Source: JBBRQP01 sp038226175 (GTDB taxonomy: Bacteria > Cyanobacteriota > Cyanobacteriia > Gloeobacterales > Anthocerotibacteraceae). From it: 64,000 bases of DNA. The notes beneath the pieces were generated by a model that was given only the letters and a program-made list of their open reading frames with translations, was not told the origin of the DNA and did not search any database. Positions 8,322 to 16,893 of the stretch are shown in pieces. Position numbers and translations under genes: made by a program. The stretch is from the NCBI GenBank assembly GCA_038226175.1, contig JBBRQP010000007.1, positions 4,890 to 68,889 of the forward strand. Direction: 5' to 3'. How positions within the stretch are numbered: position 1 is the first letter of the stretch; each line of letters begins with the position of its first letter.

Positions 8322-9541
8322 ACGATCAAATTCCATTTGTCGGCAGCAGATTGTACGGCTTGGGCAGCAGTTTTTTTGCCCAGCATGGCGAGTTGAAGTT
8401 CTTCATAAATAAACTTTTGAAGCAAATCCAGATTATCAAAGGGCGGGATCAAAACTTCCGCTGTCGCCAATTGTTGCGCGCTGACCAGTCTTCCTGTTGT
8501 AGCAATATCAGGAGCCACAGCGGTAAAAAATCGGTCTTGCGCTGCTTGACGAGTAGAAGGGAGCAAATTAGCAGCTTTAGCTAGAGCTAATTGATTACGA
8601 TCATTGGTTATAAATAAAGCCAGACGCACGGCTTCTCGGGCATGGAGGGTGTTTTTGGGAACCACAATATTCATGGCACTGGCATTGGTTTTGGCAAGAC
8701 TCCCGGTGAGTTGCGGACTGACCCCGGTGACTTGAGCGAGCTGGGGGGCATTTTTGGCGATGGATTCGAGAAACTGCGGGCCACTGAGTAGCAGTGCAGT
8801 TTCTTCGGCCTGATATAGTTCAACGGCCTTGCGATGGCCTTCGGTGAGGGTCTCGCGGGGAATCAGCTGGTCTCGATACAAATTTACCCAATAGTTGGCG
8901 GCAGCCAAACCAGCAGGACTATTAAATTTAGCTTGATGGTTAGTGTCAATTAGTTGCACACCCGTTTTAACCCAAGCCTCTAAGATTTGTGCCGTATCAA
9001 AGGTGGGTAAAAAAGCATACTTACCCGTTTGACGGTGAATCACCTGAGCTACCTGACGCAACTCTTGATAATTACGCGGCGGCTGATTAGGGTCTAAGCC
9101 AGCTTTTTGGAATAAGGCTCGGTTATAAATCGTAATCTGGGTTGAGATATACCAAGGTACTCCAAAAATCACCCCATTCAGCCGATTGGATTGCCAGAGA
9201 TTAGGGAAATAAACGGCTTGCTCCTGCGGGCTGACCTGACGACCAAAATCCAACAGCGTATGACGTTGGGCTAATTTGACAGCAAACTGAGGATTGAGAT
9301 TAACCACATCGGGCGCAGTACCAGCAGCTACAGCAGCGAGGATTTTGCGTTCCATATCTGCCCAGGGCACATCGACCCATTTCACAGGTAAGGGAAACTT
9401 AGCCAATATCCCCTCTAATAAAACCGTGTGTTCAGGCTTAAGCTGCATCGTCCAAAATTCTAGTGGGCGCTTGGGATCGACATTGGCTGCACACCCTCCT
9501 AGCAGTAATCCACCCATCAAAAGTTGCCGTCGCTGCATCAA
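8318..9541 (-). CDS. Extracellular solute-binding lipoprotein of a sugar ABC transporter
   Basis: A family 1 solute-binding protein of 407 residues. The N-terminus (RRQLLMGGLLLGGCAA) is a lipoprotein signal with a lipobox Cys near residue 18, so it is anchored outside the inner membrane. The body has family features such as AAGTAPDVVNLNPQF, NGVIFGVPWYISTQITIYNR and the ALFQKAGLD motif. It is coupled by a four-base overlap to the permease gene, so the pair forms the import side of a carbohydrate uptake system. The ligand is unknown. Confidence 0.88.
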   Translation of the reverse strand: MMQRRQLLMGGLLLGGCAANVDPKRPLEFWTMQLKPEHTVLLEGILAKFPLPVKWVDVPWADMERKILAAVAAGTAPDVVNLNPQFAVKLAQRHTLLDFGRQVSPQEQAVYFPNLWQSNRLNGVIFGVPWYISTQITIYNRALFQKAGLDPNQPPRNYQELRQVAQVIHRQTGKYAFLPTFDTAQILEAWVKTGVQLIDTNHQAKFNSPAGLAAANYWVNLYRDQLIPRETLTEGHRKAVELYQAEETALLLSGPQFLESIAKNAPQLAQVTGVSPQLTGSLAKTNASAMNIVVPKNTLHAREAVRLALFITNDRNQLALAKAANLLPSTRQAAQDRFFTAVAPDIATTGRLVSAQQLATAEVLIPPFDNLDLLQKFIYEELQLAMLGKKTAAQAVQSAADKWNLIV

Positions 9542-9669
9542 AAACTTACCTTGAGAGCTTCTCTACTGTAGAGAGAGCCTGCGCTTACTGCAAGCTATCC
9601 CTTAGTGTCCACAAGGTGAGCCTTCTGTAAGCAATATCGCCTAGGATGAGTTATGCATAGGACATCAGC

Positions 9670-10176
9670 ATGGCGCTCACCGATGATTTGGAATTAGCCT
9701 TTCGTAAATCCTGGTTACTGCTTTACTCGCGTGGTGTGGGCGAAGGCTATATCAATGCTCTCAAAACCTTTATTCAAGCTGGGATCAGAGCCTATCGTAG
9801 TGGTTATACCCTCGAAGCCCTTAATTTGGAACTTGTGGCTAACCAGAAAGTGACCGGAGACCCGCTCCTAGACGATTTTTTGCGTCTTGACCCCCAAGAA
9901 TTAGATATTCGCACCACTTGGCTGAAGTTAATCTACGTAACCTTGACGCGCTTAGATGGCTTGGAGCCGCCTCCTGATTCTGGTAATTTATTGGATTTAG
10001 TCTTAGGTGTGATTGAAGCACACCAAAAAGGCTATACCTTAGATGCGCTAAAACTCGAATTAGTATTACAGACGCCTGAGCCTGCACGTACCCAAGAGGA
10101 GTCTTCTATCCTTAGTCAATGGATGCGGCTGGTTTTTTTGACCCTTGAATCAGCTCAAGATTCCCAAGTGACCTAG
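9670..10176 (+). CDS. Unrecognised protein with two tandem helical repeats
   Basis: This is a soluble, mostly helical and acidic protein of 168 residues that I do not recognise. It contains an internal duplication: GIRAYRSGYTLEALNLEL near residues 37-54 is repeated as VIEAHQKGYTLDALKLEL near 117-134. WLKLIYVTLTRL (about 78-89) recurs as WMRLVFLTLESA near the C-terminus. No signal peptide, membrane segment or catalytic motif is visible. It is transcribed divergently from the ABC binding-protein gene and stands alone ahead of the peptidase. A scaffold or protein-binding role is possible but is only a guess. Confidence 0.7.
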   Translation: MALTDDLELAFRKSWLLLYSRGVGEGYINALKTFIQAGIRAYRSGYTLEALNLELVANQKVTGDPLLDDFLRLDPQELDIRTTWLKLIYVTLTRLDGLEPPPDSGNLLDLVLGVIEAHQKGYTLDALKLELVLQTPEPARTQEESSILSQWMRLVFLTLESAQDSQVT

Positions 10177-10189
10177 CTGTTGTAATCTT

Positions 10190-10297
10190 GTGAGGAGCCT
10201 ACTTTGATGACACCAATGACTTAATGTGCCTACTTATCACTTAATCATGAACTTTTGAGCATCGCCGTAAGTCAAAAATAGACAGTCAAGATTACAA
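10190..10297. repeat. Widely spaced inverted repeat between two genes
   Basis: The 11-base sequence TTGTAATCTTG (10190-10200) returns as its exact complement CAAGATTACAA (10287-10297). The pair spans most of the gap between the duplicated unknown gene and the prolyl oligopeptidase gene. The 86 bases between have no open frame. It could form a long-loop hairpin, be the end of a small degenerate element, or be chance. Confidence 0.35.
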
Positions 10298-10341
10298 TTG
10301 GCTAGGGTAACCCAAATTGTTCTCACTCAAGGTTGCAGATC

Positions 10342-12468
10342 GTGTCCACCTTCTTCAGGCTTAATCGCCGTCATACGCTTCTACTAGGTGCCTTAATGAC
10401 TACATTTCCTTTTTCGGTAACCGCTAAAAATTATCCTGTCGCACTCCAAGACAACGTTATTGAAGATTATCATGGTACGCCAGTTGCTGACCCCTATCGT
10501 TGGCTAGAAGACCCTGCTAGTGAAGAAACCCAAGCCTGGGGCACAGCCCAAAATATTTTGACCCAAGAATTTTTAGGTAAAATTCCGCAGCGCAAACATA
10601 TCCAAGCCCGCCTCAAGGAATTATGGGATTATCCGCGTTATTCCGTACCTTCTAAAGAAGGTCATGCCTACTTCTTTAGTAAAAATGACGGGTTACAAAA
10701 CCAAGCTGTTTTATATACCCAGCAGGATTTGGCAAGCAAGCCTGTCGTAGCTCTTGACCCCAATCAACTCAGTATTGACGGTACCGTTGCCTTAACCAAT
10801 CAAGCCATTAGTCGCAATGGCAAATTATTAGCTTATGGATTATCTAAAAGTGGTAGCGACTGGCAAGATATCAAAATTCGTGATCTAGCGACCAGCCAAG
10901 ACTATCCCGAAACAATACAATGGTCAAAATTCAGTGATATTGCTTGGAAGCACGATAATTCTGGTTTTTATTACAGCCGCTTCCCCGAACCAGGAAGTGT
11001 CTCTAAAGAAGATGAAAGTAACTACAATAAGGTCTATTGGCATCAGCTTGATACTACCCAAGCGCAAGATAAGCTAATCCACGAACAACCCGAAGCTAAA
11101 GGACTAGCTTTTTCGCCAACTATTACCGAAGATGGTCGCTATATCACCCTTAATGTCTGGGAAGGCACCAATCCCAAAAACCGATTTTATTATCGTGAAA
11201 TTACGAGTGAGCAGCCTTTTATTCGTCTACTCAATCAAGCCGATGCTAGATATGATTTGATTGACAATATTGGCTCAATATTATATTTTCAGACTGATTT
11301 TAAGGCACCCCGTAATCGGGTTATCGCTATTGATTTAGCTCATCCTGAAGTACACAATTGGCGTGAAATCATTGCGCAAACAGAAGATACAATTTCTTCG
11401 GTACTTACCGTAAATAACTACTTGGCTGTCACGTACATGCATGATGCCCATGAATTAGTAAAACTCTATGACCTTAATGGCAAATTTATCCGTGAAATTC
11501 AATTGCCAACAATTGGTTCGGTTACAGGAATTTCTGGTAAGCGAACAGAGCAAGAGATGTTCTTAGGATTTACTTCTTTTTTGTATCCCACCACAATTTT
11601 TCGTTATGACTTCACCACGGATCAACTGATTGCTCTTCGTCCTTCTGAAAATAAGTTTGACCATTCTGGTTATGAAACCAAGCAAATTTTTTATCCCTCA
11701 AAAGATGGGACTAAAATTCCGATGTTTATAACTCACAAAAAAGGGCTAAAGCTAAATGGTCAAAATCCGACCTTACTCTATGGCTACGGCGGCTTTAATA
11801 TCAGCCTCACGCCTTCTTTTTCACCATCACGTTTGGTCTGGCTCGAAAACGGCGGCATCTATGCGATTGCTAATTTACGGGGCGGCGGTGAATATGGTGA
11901 GGCTTGGCATCAAGCGGGCATGTTGGGCAACAAACAAAATGTTTTTGATGATTTTGCGGCAGCTGCTACTTGGTTGATCACACATCAGTACACGTCTGCT
12001 CCCCAACTCGCTATCAATGGGGGCAGCAATGGGGGTCTGCTTGTGGCGGCAACCATGCTTCAGCATCCTGAGTTATTTGGAGCGGTCGTCTGCCAAGTTC
12101 CGGTCACAGATATGTTACGTTACCATCGCTTCACAGTCGGGCGTTATTGGATTCCCGAATATGGCAACGCCCAAGCTAATGCGGCAGACTTCAAATTTAT
12201 GTATGACTATTCTCCTGTGCACAATGTCAAAGCCGGGGTTACTTACCCAGCTATTTTGGTGACTACGGCAGATACTGATGACCGGGTCGTACCCGCCCAC
12301 GCCAAAAAATTTACCGCAATGCTCCAAGCCAAAGCTGAGGCTGTCCATCCGGTGCTGATACGCATCGAGACTAAGGCGGGTCACGGGAGCGGCAAACCTA
12401 CCGCCAAAGTAATCGAAGAGCAAAGCGATATTTATGCCTTTTTATTCAAGACCTTGGCGGTAAAATAG
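10342..12468 (+). CDS. Prolyl oligopeptidase family serine peptidase (S9A), exported
   Basis: It cleaves short peptides after proline. From GTG 10342 (AAGG nine bases upstream) the protein has 708 residues and begins with a signal peptide ending near FSVTA, so it is probably periplasmic. A TTG at 10333 is the only longer alternative. The N-terminal segment YPVALQDNVIEDYHGTPVAD and DPYRWLED are typical of S9A. A seven-bladed propeller follows. The C-terminal alpha/beta-hydrolase domain has the nucleophile Ser in GGSNGGLL, the Asp in TADTDDRVVPAH and the His in KAGHGSGKP. Confidence 0.95.
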   Translation: MSTFFRLNRRHTLLLGALMTTFPFSVTAKNYPVALQDNVIEDYHGTPVADPYRWLEDPASEETQAWGTAQNILTQEFLGKIPQRKHIQARLKELWDYPRYSVPSKEGHAYFFSKNDGLQNQAVLYTQQDLASKPVVALDPNQLSIDGTVALTNQAISRNGKLLAYGLSKSGSDWQDIKIRDLATSQDYPETIQWSKFSDIAWKHDNSGFYYSRFPEPGSVSKEDESNYNKVYWHQLDTTQAQDKLIHEQPEAKGLAFSPTITEDGRYITLNVWEGTNPKNRFYYREITSEQPFIRLLNQADARYDLIDNIGSILYFQTDFKAPRNRVIAIDLAHPEVHNWREIIAQTEDTISSVLTVNNYLAVTYMHDAHELVKLYDLNGKFIREIQLPTIGSVTGISGKRTEQEMFLGFTSFLYPTTIFRYDFTTDQLIALRPSENKFDHSGYETKQIFYPSKDGTKIPMFITHKKGLKLNGQNPTLLYGYGGFNISLTPSFSPSRLVWLENGGIYAIANLRGGGEYGEAWHQAGMLGNKQNVFDDFAAAATWLITHQYTSAPQLAINGGSNGGLLVAATMLQHPELFGAVVCQVPVTDMLRYHRFTVGRYWIPEYGNAQANAADFKFMYDYSPVHNVKAGVTYPAILVTTADTDDRVVPAHAKKFTAMLQAKAEAVHPVLIRIETKAGHGSGKPTAKVIEEQSDIYAFLFKTLAVK

Positions 12469-12472
12469 GCCT

Positions 12473-12838
12473 ATGGCAGCAGCACATCACATTGAAGTTC
12501 ATGACCCCAAAACCGGTAATCATTGGTCACTGACGGTACAAGATGATCGTTATCTCTTGGCTCAAGCTCAGCAGCAAGGCGCAAATTTACCCTTCTCGTG
12601 TGCGCAAGGGGTGTGTACTACCTGTGCAGTGCGCATCATCACTGGCGAAATCTATCAGCCCCATGCTTTTGGCATTACGCCAGAGTTGCAACAACAGGGT
12701 TACGCATTGTTATGTGTCGGCTACGCGCGGTCTGATCTGCATCTTGAGTTACAAGATGAAGATGAAGTCTACGATTTACAATTTGGTAGCTATTTCCCCA
12801 AAAAAGCACCTGCTGGCTTACCGCTAGAATTGGAATAG
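12473..12838 (+). CDS. 2Fe-2S ferredoxin, FdC2 type with C-terminal extension
   Basis: A plant-type ferredoxin of 121 residues. The cluster ligands are visible as CAQGVCTTC (Cys-x4-Cys-x2-Cys) and the distant Cys of ALLCVGYARSD. After the usual fold it has the extension DEDEVYDLQFGSYFPKK, which together with GYALLCVG matches the FdC2 group shared by cyanobacteria and plant chloroplasts rather than the main photosynthetic ferredoxin PetF. Its redox partner is unknown. It starts four bases after the peptidase stop, so the two may share a transcript. It ends at a perfect hairpin facing kdpA. Confidence 0.9.
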   Translation: MAAAHHIEVHDPKTGNHWSLTVQDDRYLLAQAQQQGANLPFSCAQGVCTTCAVRIITGEIYQPHAFGITPELQQQGYALLCVGYARSDLHLELQDEDEVYDLQFGSYFPKKAPAGLPLELE

Positions 12839-12839
12839 A

Positions 12840-12879
12840 TTGTGACTTCGGGCATTATTAAAGATGCCCGAAGTCACAA
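12840..12879. terminator. Perfect 16-bp hairpin between convergent genes
   Basis: TTGTGACTTCGGGCAT (12840-12855) and ATGCCCGAAGTCACAA (12864-12879) pair perfectly around an eight-base loop. It lies between the stops of the ferredoxin gene and kdpA, so it probably ends transcription from both sides. No strong U-tract follows on either strand. Confidence 0.75.
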
Positions 12880-12890
12880 CGCACCTCTTG

Positions 12891-14684
12891 TCATGGCACC
12901 ATCTGTAAATGCTCGACAATGGGACCGAGAGCTAGGGCTGGGATAAAGGTCAATGCCCCAACAATTAGCACGACCCCGACCAGCATCACCACAAACAAGG
13001 GCGTGTGGGTTGCGAGAGTCCCGGTACCAGCAGGAACTAACTTTTTGCGGGCGAGTGATCCAGCAATTGCCAAAGTTGGGATTGCTAACCAATAGCGGGC
13101 AAATAATATGGCCAAGCCGCCAGTCAAGTTATAAAACGGATTGTTCGCCCCCAACCCAGCAAAGGCACTGCCATTATTATTGCCCATTGAGGAGAAAGCA
13201 TAGAGCACTTCACTAAAACCATGGGCTCCAGGATTAAAAATAGTTGCTTTGCCCGACTCCGTAACCACCGCTAGAGCCGTACCTCCTAAGACCACTAAAG
13301 GTGGAATTAAGATGACCAAAGAAGCCATTTTCATCTCATAAGCCTCGATTTTTTTACCCAAATACTCTGGAGTACGGCCCACCATTAGTCCGGCTACAAA
13401 TACTGCGATAATGGCGAAGATGAGCATACCATAAAGACCGGAACCAACCCCACCATAGATCACTTCACCCAACTGAATTAGCCACATCGGAACCAAGCCA
13501 CCTAGGGGTGTAAATGAATCATGCATTGCATTTACAGAACCATTAGAAGTTGCTGAAGTTGCAGCAGCCCAGATCACAGAACTGATAATCCCAAAACGGG
13601 TTTCCTTGCCTTCCATATTGCCGCCAGCTTGGAGGTTATGGGTTAGTTGATCGATGCCAAAACTATTGAATGCCGGATTTCCTGCTTGCTCGGCAGTCAA
13701 ACAAACTAACAGTAATGGCACAAAGATAACGGTCATAGCTGTCAATAAAACCCAGCCTTGACGGGTATCTTTGACCATCTTGCCAAAGGTATAGCAAAGG
13801 GCGGCAGGAATCAATAAAATCGAGAGCATTTCGACAAAATTAGATAAGGGAGTGGGGTTTTCGTAGGGATGCGCTGAGTTGACATTAAAGAATCCACCGC
13901 CGTTAGTCCCTAACTGCTTAATTGCGACCTGTGAGGCGGCAGGCCCTACAGCCAAAACTTGTTCTTTAACCGTTATGGTTTCCATCACAGGATTGCCCTT
14001 AGTATCTTTGAGCGGGCTGCCATTAGGATCGTTTTTGACTTGTTGGTAGGTAGTTGGCTGCAACAAAGGTACAGTTTGATAACTACTAAAAGTTTGTACT
14101 ACACCCTGAGAAACTAATAGGATTGCGAGTGCGGTTGAGAGGGGTAACAAAATATATAGGACACTGCGTACCATATCTACCCAAAAATTACCAATTGTCG
14201 CCACAGAACGCCCAACCAAACCACGAACTAACGCTACTAAAGTCGCCATGCCTGCTGCTGCGGAGACAAAGTTTTGGACACTCAGTACAGTCATCTGCGT
14301 CAAATAACTCATCGTTGTCTCACCGCCATAGCCCTGCCAATTAGTATTAGTCGCAAAGCTAACGGCGGTATTAAAGGCTGAATCTGGTGATACCGCCCCT
14401 AGTGCTTGGGGATTGAGGGGTAATCCACCTTGCACTCTTTGGATTAGGTAAACCACGAAAATCCCCGCGGCATTAAAAAGTAATAACGCCAAAGCATAGG
14501 TTTTCCAATCCATCTCCTCCTGCTCGTCAACCCCACAGACACGATAAATCAGACGCTCCACTGGGGCAAGGAGGCGATTTATGCCCACCGATTCTCCTTC
14601 ATAGACGCGGGCCATGTACCCACCCAACGGCTTAACCAAAAGTAGTAACACGCCCAAATAAACTGCTAATTGCACATAATTCAT
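12891..14684 (-). CDS. kdpA: Potassium-transporting ATPase, potassium-binding subunit KdpA
   Basis: KdpA is the membrane subunit that selects and channels K+ in the high-affinity KdpFABC pump. The 597 residues contain repeated M1-P-M2 units with selectivity-filter-like segments such as TNTNWQGYGGE, GTNGGGFFNVNSAHPYENP and SNGSVNAM. The length is slightly above the E. coli form. Its ATG overlaps the kdpF stop by one base (TGATG). kdpB and kdpC do not follow: a hairpin and a convergent ferredoxin gene lie immediately downstream. Function therefore depends on kdpBC elsewhere in the genome. Confidence 0.95.
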   Translation of the reverse strand: MNYVQLAVYLGVLLLLVKPLGGYMARVYEGESVGINRLLAPVERLIYRVCGVDEQEEMDWKTYALALLLFNAAGIFVVYLIQRVQGGLPLNPQALGAVSPDSAFNTAVSFATNTNWQGYGGETTMSYLTQMTVLSVQNFVSAAAGMATLVALVRGLVGRSVATIGNFWVDMVRSVLYILLPLSTALAILLVSQGVVQTFSSYQTVPLLQPTTYQQVKNDPNGSPLKDTKGNPVMETITVKEQVLAVGPAASQVAIKQLGTNGGGFFNVNSAHPYENPTPLSNFVEMLSILLIPAALCYTFGKMVKDTRQGWVLLTAMTVIFVPLLLVCLTAEQAGNPAFNSFGIDQLTHNLQAGGNMEGKETRFGIISSVIWAAATSATSNGSVNAMHDSFTPLGGLVPMWLIQLGEVIYGGVGSGLYGMLIFAIIAVFVAGLMVGRTPEYLGKKIEAYEMKMASLVILIPPLVVLGGTALAVVTESGKATIFNPGAHGFSEVLYAFSSMGNNNGSAFAGLGANNPFYNLTGGLAILFARYWLAIPTLAIAGSLARKKLVPAGTGTLATHTPLFVVMLVGVVLIVGALTFIPALALGPIVEHLQMVP

Positions 14685-14773
14685 CAGAACAACTCCGGGC
14701 GTAATAAGGAAAAGACCAAATAAACCAGTAAACCCGCTGCAACCAAACTGCCTACCACATACAAACCCGTCAT
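14684..14773 (-). CDS. kdpF: Potassium-transporting ATPase small subunit KdpF
   Basis: A 29-residue single-helix peptide (GLYVVGSLVAAGLLVYLVFS followed by LLRPELF) sits directly upstream of kdpA and ends in the overlap TGATG. This is the size, position and character of KdpF, which stabilises the KdpABC complex. AGGAGG lies five bases before this ATG. A second ATG at 14776 would add one residue. Confidence 0.85.
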   Translation of the reverse strand: MTGLYVVGSLVAAGLLVYLVFSLLRPELF

Positions 14774-14785
14774 CATGGCCTCCTT

Positions 14786-14866
14786 TTATAAACGTTCACA
14801 CAAGACAACCAAACCCCAAGACAAGGCAAAAAAGCCTATTACAATCCCTAAATACACAACGTCCAT
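14786..14866 (-). CDS. Small single-helix protein upstream of kdpF
   Basis: A frame of 26 residues (MDVVYLGIVIGFFALSWGLV, then VLCERL) begins with ATG and an AGGAAG site upstream and ends 12 bases before the kdpF start. It is one hydrophobic helix with the C-terminal Cys-Glu-Arg-Leu ending. From memory, similar unnamed peptides with a C(D/E)RL ending precede kdpF in many bacteria, so I read it as a conserved accessory or leader peptide of the Kdp operon. Its function is unknown. Confidence 0.7.
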   Translation of the reverse strand: MDVVYLGIVIGFFALSWGLVVLCERL

Positions 14867-15210
14867 GGACTTCCTTGGTGACGGATCTTCACTACTTTCA
14901 TTGAATCTCTAAATTTGGTCAAAAAAGCCTCAGGATTATCCGCTAACATCTCAAAATTATGTAAATATTTTGTAGCTAAAGGCAGTTAGCAGGACAATGT
15001 TAATAGCAATAAATTGATCCTTCCCCGTATTTTCACGGATACTTTAAAAGATTTCTAAGACATTAAAGTGAAATTAAATTATTGCAAATGTAACCAAATA
15101 GACTGGACTTTTTTAGAATACAGTGTTATTAAACTTGGGTATGGTCTAGTAATAACTAAAACCATCGTCAAAAAGTTTTTAGCTGCACACTAGGGGGGTT
15201 AGTTAAAGAA
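14867..15210. other. AT-rich divergent intergenic region between the kdp genes and the response regulator
   Basis: The stretch must contain the promoters of the kdp genes (minus) and the response regulator (plus). I looked for a c-di-AMP (ydaO-type) or other riboswitch upstream of kdp and recognised none. A GGGGGG run at 15193-15198 lies upstream of the regulator ATG but is too far for a normal ribosome binding site. No open frame of note was seen. Confidence 0.4.
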
Positions 15211-15852
15211 ATGCAAGCACTCAAAATGGATAGCAAATCCCGACTGCTGTTAATTGATGATGACGTCAATTTTGTCATGTTGATGGGCGAATATTTGGAA
15301 CGCCTAGGCTTTGATGTGAGCTGTGCCTATGACGGTAAGCAAGGTCTGGACTTGGCCCGTCAACAAAATCCTGACTTGGTCGTGTGCGATATCATGATGC
15401 CCAAGATGGATGGCTATGAGGTCGTCCAAGCCCTACGCCAACAGTTTCAGCATTGTTGGTTACCTGTGATCTTTTTATCAGCAAAAGGCGAGCTAACAGA
15501 CCGCATCAAAGGATTACAAGAGGGTGCAGATCGTTATATGGTTAAGCCCTTTGAGCCAGACGAATTGGTAGCTCAGATTCACTCACTGATCCGTAGTAAT
15601 AAGCAGTCTTCAACCACTATCAATCGCCAAGCACCAACCTTGATTGCCTCGTGCAGTTTAGAGGAACTAACCCCCACTGAGCAAAGGGTTTTGAGCTTTG
15701 TGGCTCAGGGCTTAGCCAACAAATTGATTGCCAAAGAAATGCAGGTGAGTCAGCGTACTGTTGAGAGCCATGTCAGCAGCATCTTACAAAAGACGAGCTT
15801 CACCAACCGCACCGAAGTAACGCGCTGGGCCATCAAAAACGACTTCGGCTAA
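15211..15852 (+). CDS. Response regulator with LuxR/NarL-type DNA-binding domain
   Basis: A two-component regulator of 213 residues. The receiver domain (about 10-125) has the acidic pocket LLIDDD, the phospho-acceptor Asp in VVCDIMMPKMDG and the conserved Lys in MVKPFEPDE. The C-terminal LuxR helix-turn-helix reads LTPTEQRVLSFVAQGLANKL through TVESHVSSILQK. The layout is like cyanobacterial and plastid Ycf29-type regulators, but I cannot assign the paralogue. It is divergent from kdp, so a role in K+ control is possible but unproven. Its stop overlaps the cysK stop by four bases. An ATG at 15226 is an alternative start. Confidence 0.9.
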   Translation: MQALKMDSKSRLLLIDDDVNFVMLMGEYLERLGFDVSCAYDGKQGLDLARQQNPDLVVCDIMMPKMDGYEVVQALRQQFQHCWLPVIFLSAKGELTDRIKGLQEGADRYMVKPFEPDELVAQIHSLIRSNKQSSTTINRQAPTLIASCSLEELTPTEQRVLSFVAQGLANKLIAKEMQVSQRTVESHVSSILQKTSFTNRTEVTRWAIKNDFG

Positions 15853-16859
15853 CCGCCCACCCCTTCACCGACGGGCAGACTGTAAATGCTTTTGCGCGGT
15901 GCAGGGCTTGGTTCTGACTCATTGACCAAGCCCTGAAACATCGCCGAACTCAAATAGCGTTCGCCATTACTCGGTTGAATAAACACAATTAGCTTACCTG
16001 CGCTTTCTGGACGTTTACCGACCTGAATGGCAGCCCAGCACGCGGCACCACTCGAGATACCCGAGAGCAAACCTTCTTCTTTAGCTAGACGGCGACCATA
16101 GGCCATCGCCAAGTCATCGGGAACTTGCATAATTTCATCAATCAGGTCAAGGCGTAGCACTTTAGGCACAAATCCCGCTCCGATCCCCTGAATTTTGTGA
16201 GGCCCGGGCTTGTGACCTGAGAGTACAGCACTCGCTTCAGGCTCAAGTGCAATAGCTTTAAACCCAGGCTTACGGGCTTTGAGGACTTCACTGACGCCAG
16301 TAATCGTACCCCCGGTGCCGACCCCAGCGATCAGAATATCAATCTGACCATCAGTGTCATCCCACAGTTCGATAGCGGTGGTTTCACGGTGAATTTTGGG
16401 GTTAGCCGGATTGGCAAATTGTTGGAGCAGATAAGCGTTAGGTGTGGCTTGAGTGATCTGTTCGGCGCGTTCGATGGCACCACGCATGCCTTGGGTGCCT
16501 GGGGTTAATTCGAGTTCGGCTCCATAAGCGCGCAGTAAGGCACGGCGTTCGATGCTCATCGTCTCGGGCATTGTCAAAATCAAGTGATAGCCCTTAGCAG
16601 CTGCTACCATCGCCAAACCAATGCCTGTATTACCTGAGGTTGGTTCGACCAAAATTGTCTGACCCGGAATAATTTTGCCCTGTTGTTCAGCATCTTCGAT
16701 CATGGAGAGGGCGATGCGGTCTTTGACCGAAGAGGAGGGATTAAAACTTTCCAGTTTCATTACAATCCGCGCCAGGCAACCTTCGGCTTGGGGGATGCGA
16801 TTAAGTTGCACTAACGGCGTATGTCCAATCAATTGCGTAATAGTTTGTGCGATGCGCAT
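15849..16859 (-). CDS. cysK: Cysteine synthase A (O-acetylserine sulfhydrylase)
   Basis: A PLP enzyme that makes cysteine from O-acetylserine and sulfide. Key motifs are LIGHTPLVQL, the PLP Lys in NPSSSVKDRIA, the substrate loop EPTSGNTGIG and the phosphate-binding GVGTGGTITG. ATG 16859 (MRIAQTITQLIGH) fits the family. A longer frame to 16964 would overlap lpxD. The 336-residue product has a C-terminal tail (APRKSIYSLPVGEGVGG) beyond the usual end. Its stop overlaps the stop of the convergent response regulator. Confidence 0.95.
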   Translation of the reverse strand: MRIAQTITQLIGHTPLVQLNRIPQAEGCLARIVMKLESFNPSSSVKDRIALSMIEDAEQQGKIIPGQTILVEPTSGNTGIGLAMVAAAKGYHLILTMPETMSIERRALLRAYGAELELTPGTQGMRGAIERAEQITQATPNAYLLQQFANPANPKIHRETTAIELWDDTDGQIDILIAGVGTGGTITGVSEVLKARKPGFKAIALEPEASAVLSGHKPGPHKIQGIGAGFVPKVLRLDLIDEIMQVPDDLAMAYGRRLAKEEGLLSGISSGAACWAAIQVGKRPESAGKLIVFIQPSNGERYLSSAMFQGLVNESEPSPAPRKSIYSLPVGEGVGG

Positions 16860-16893
16860 CAGTTTTCTCTGTCCAGTCTTTCTATTGTAAGAG

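Noticed and set aside
14867..15210. Possible c-di-AMP riboswitch before kdp
   Set aside because: Known upstream of kdp genes in some bacteria, but no matching conserved core was seen.
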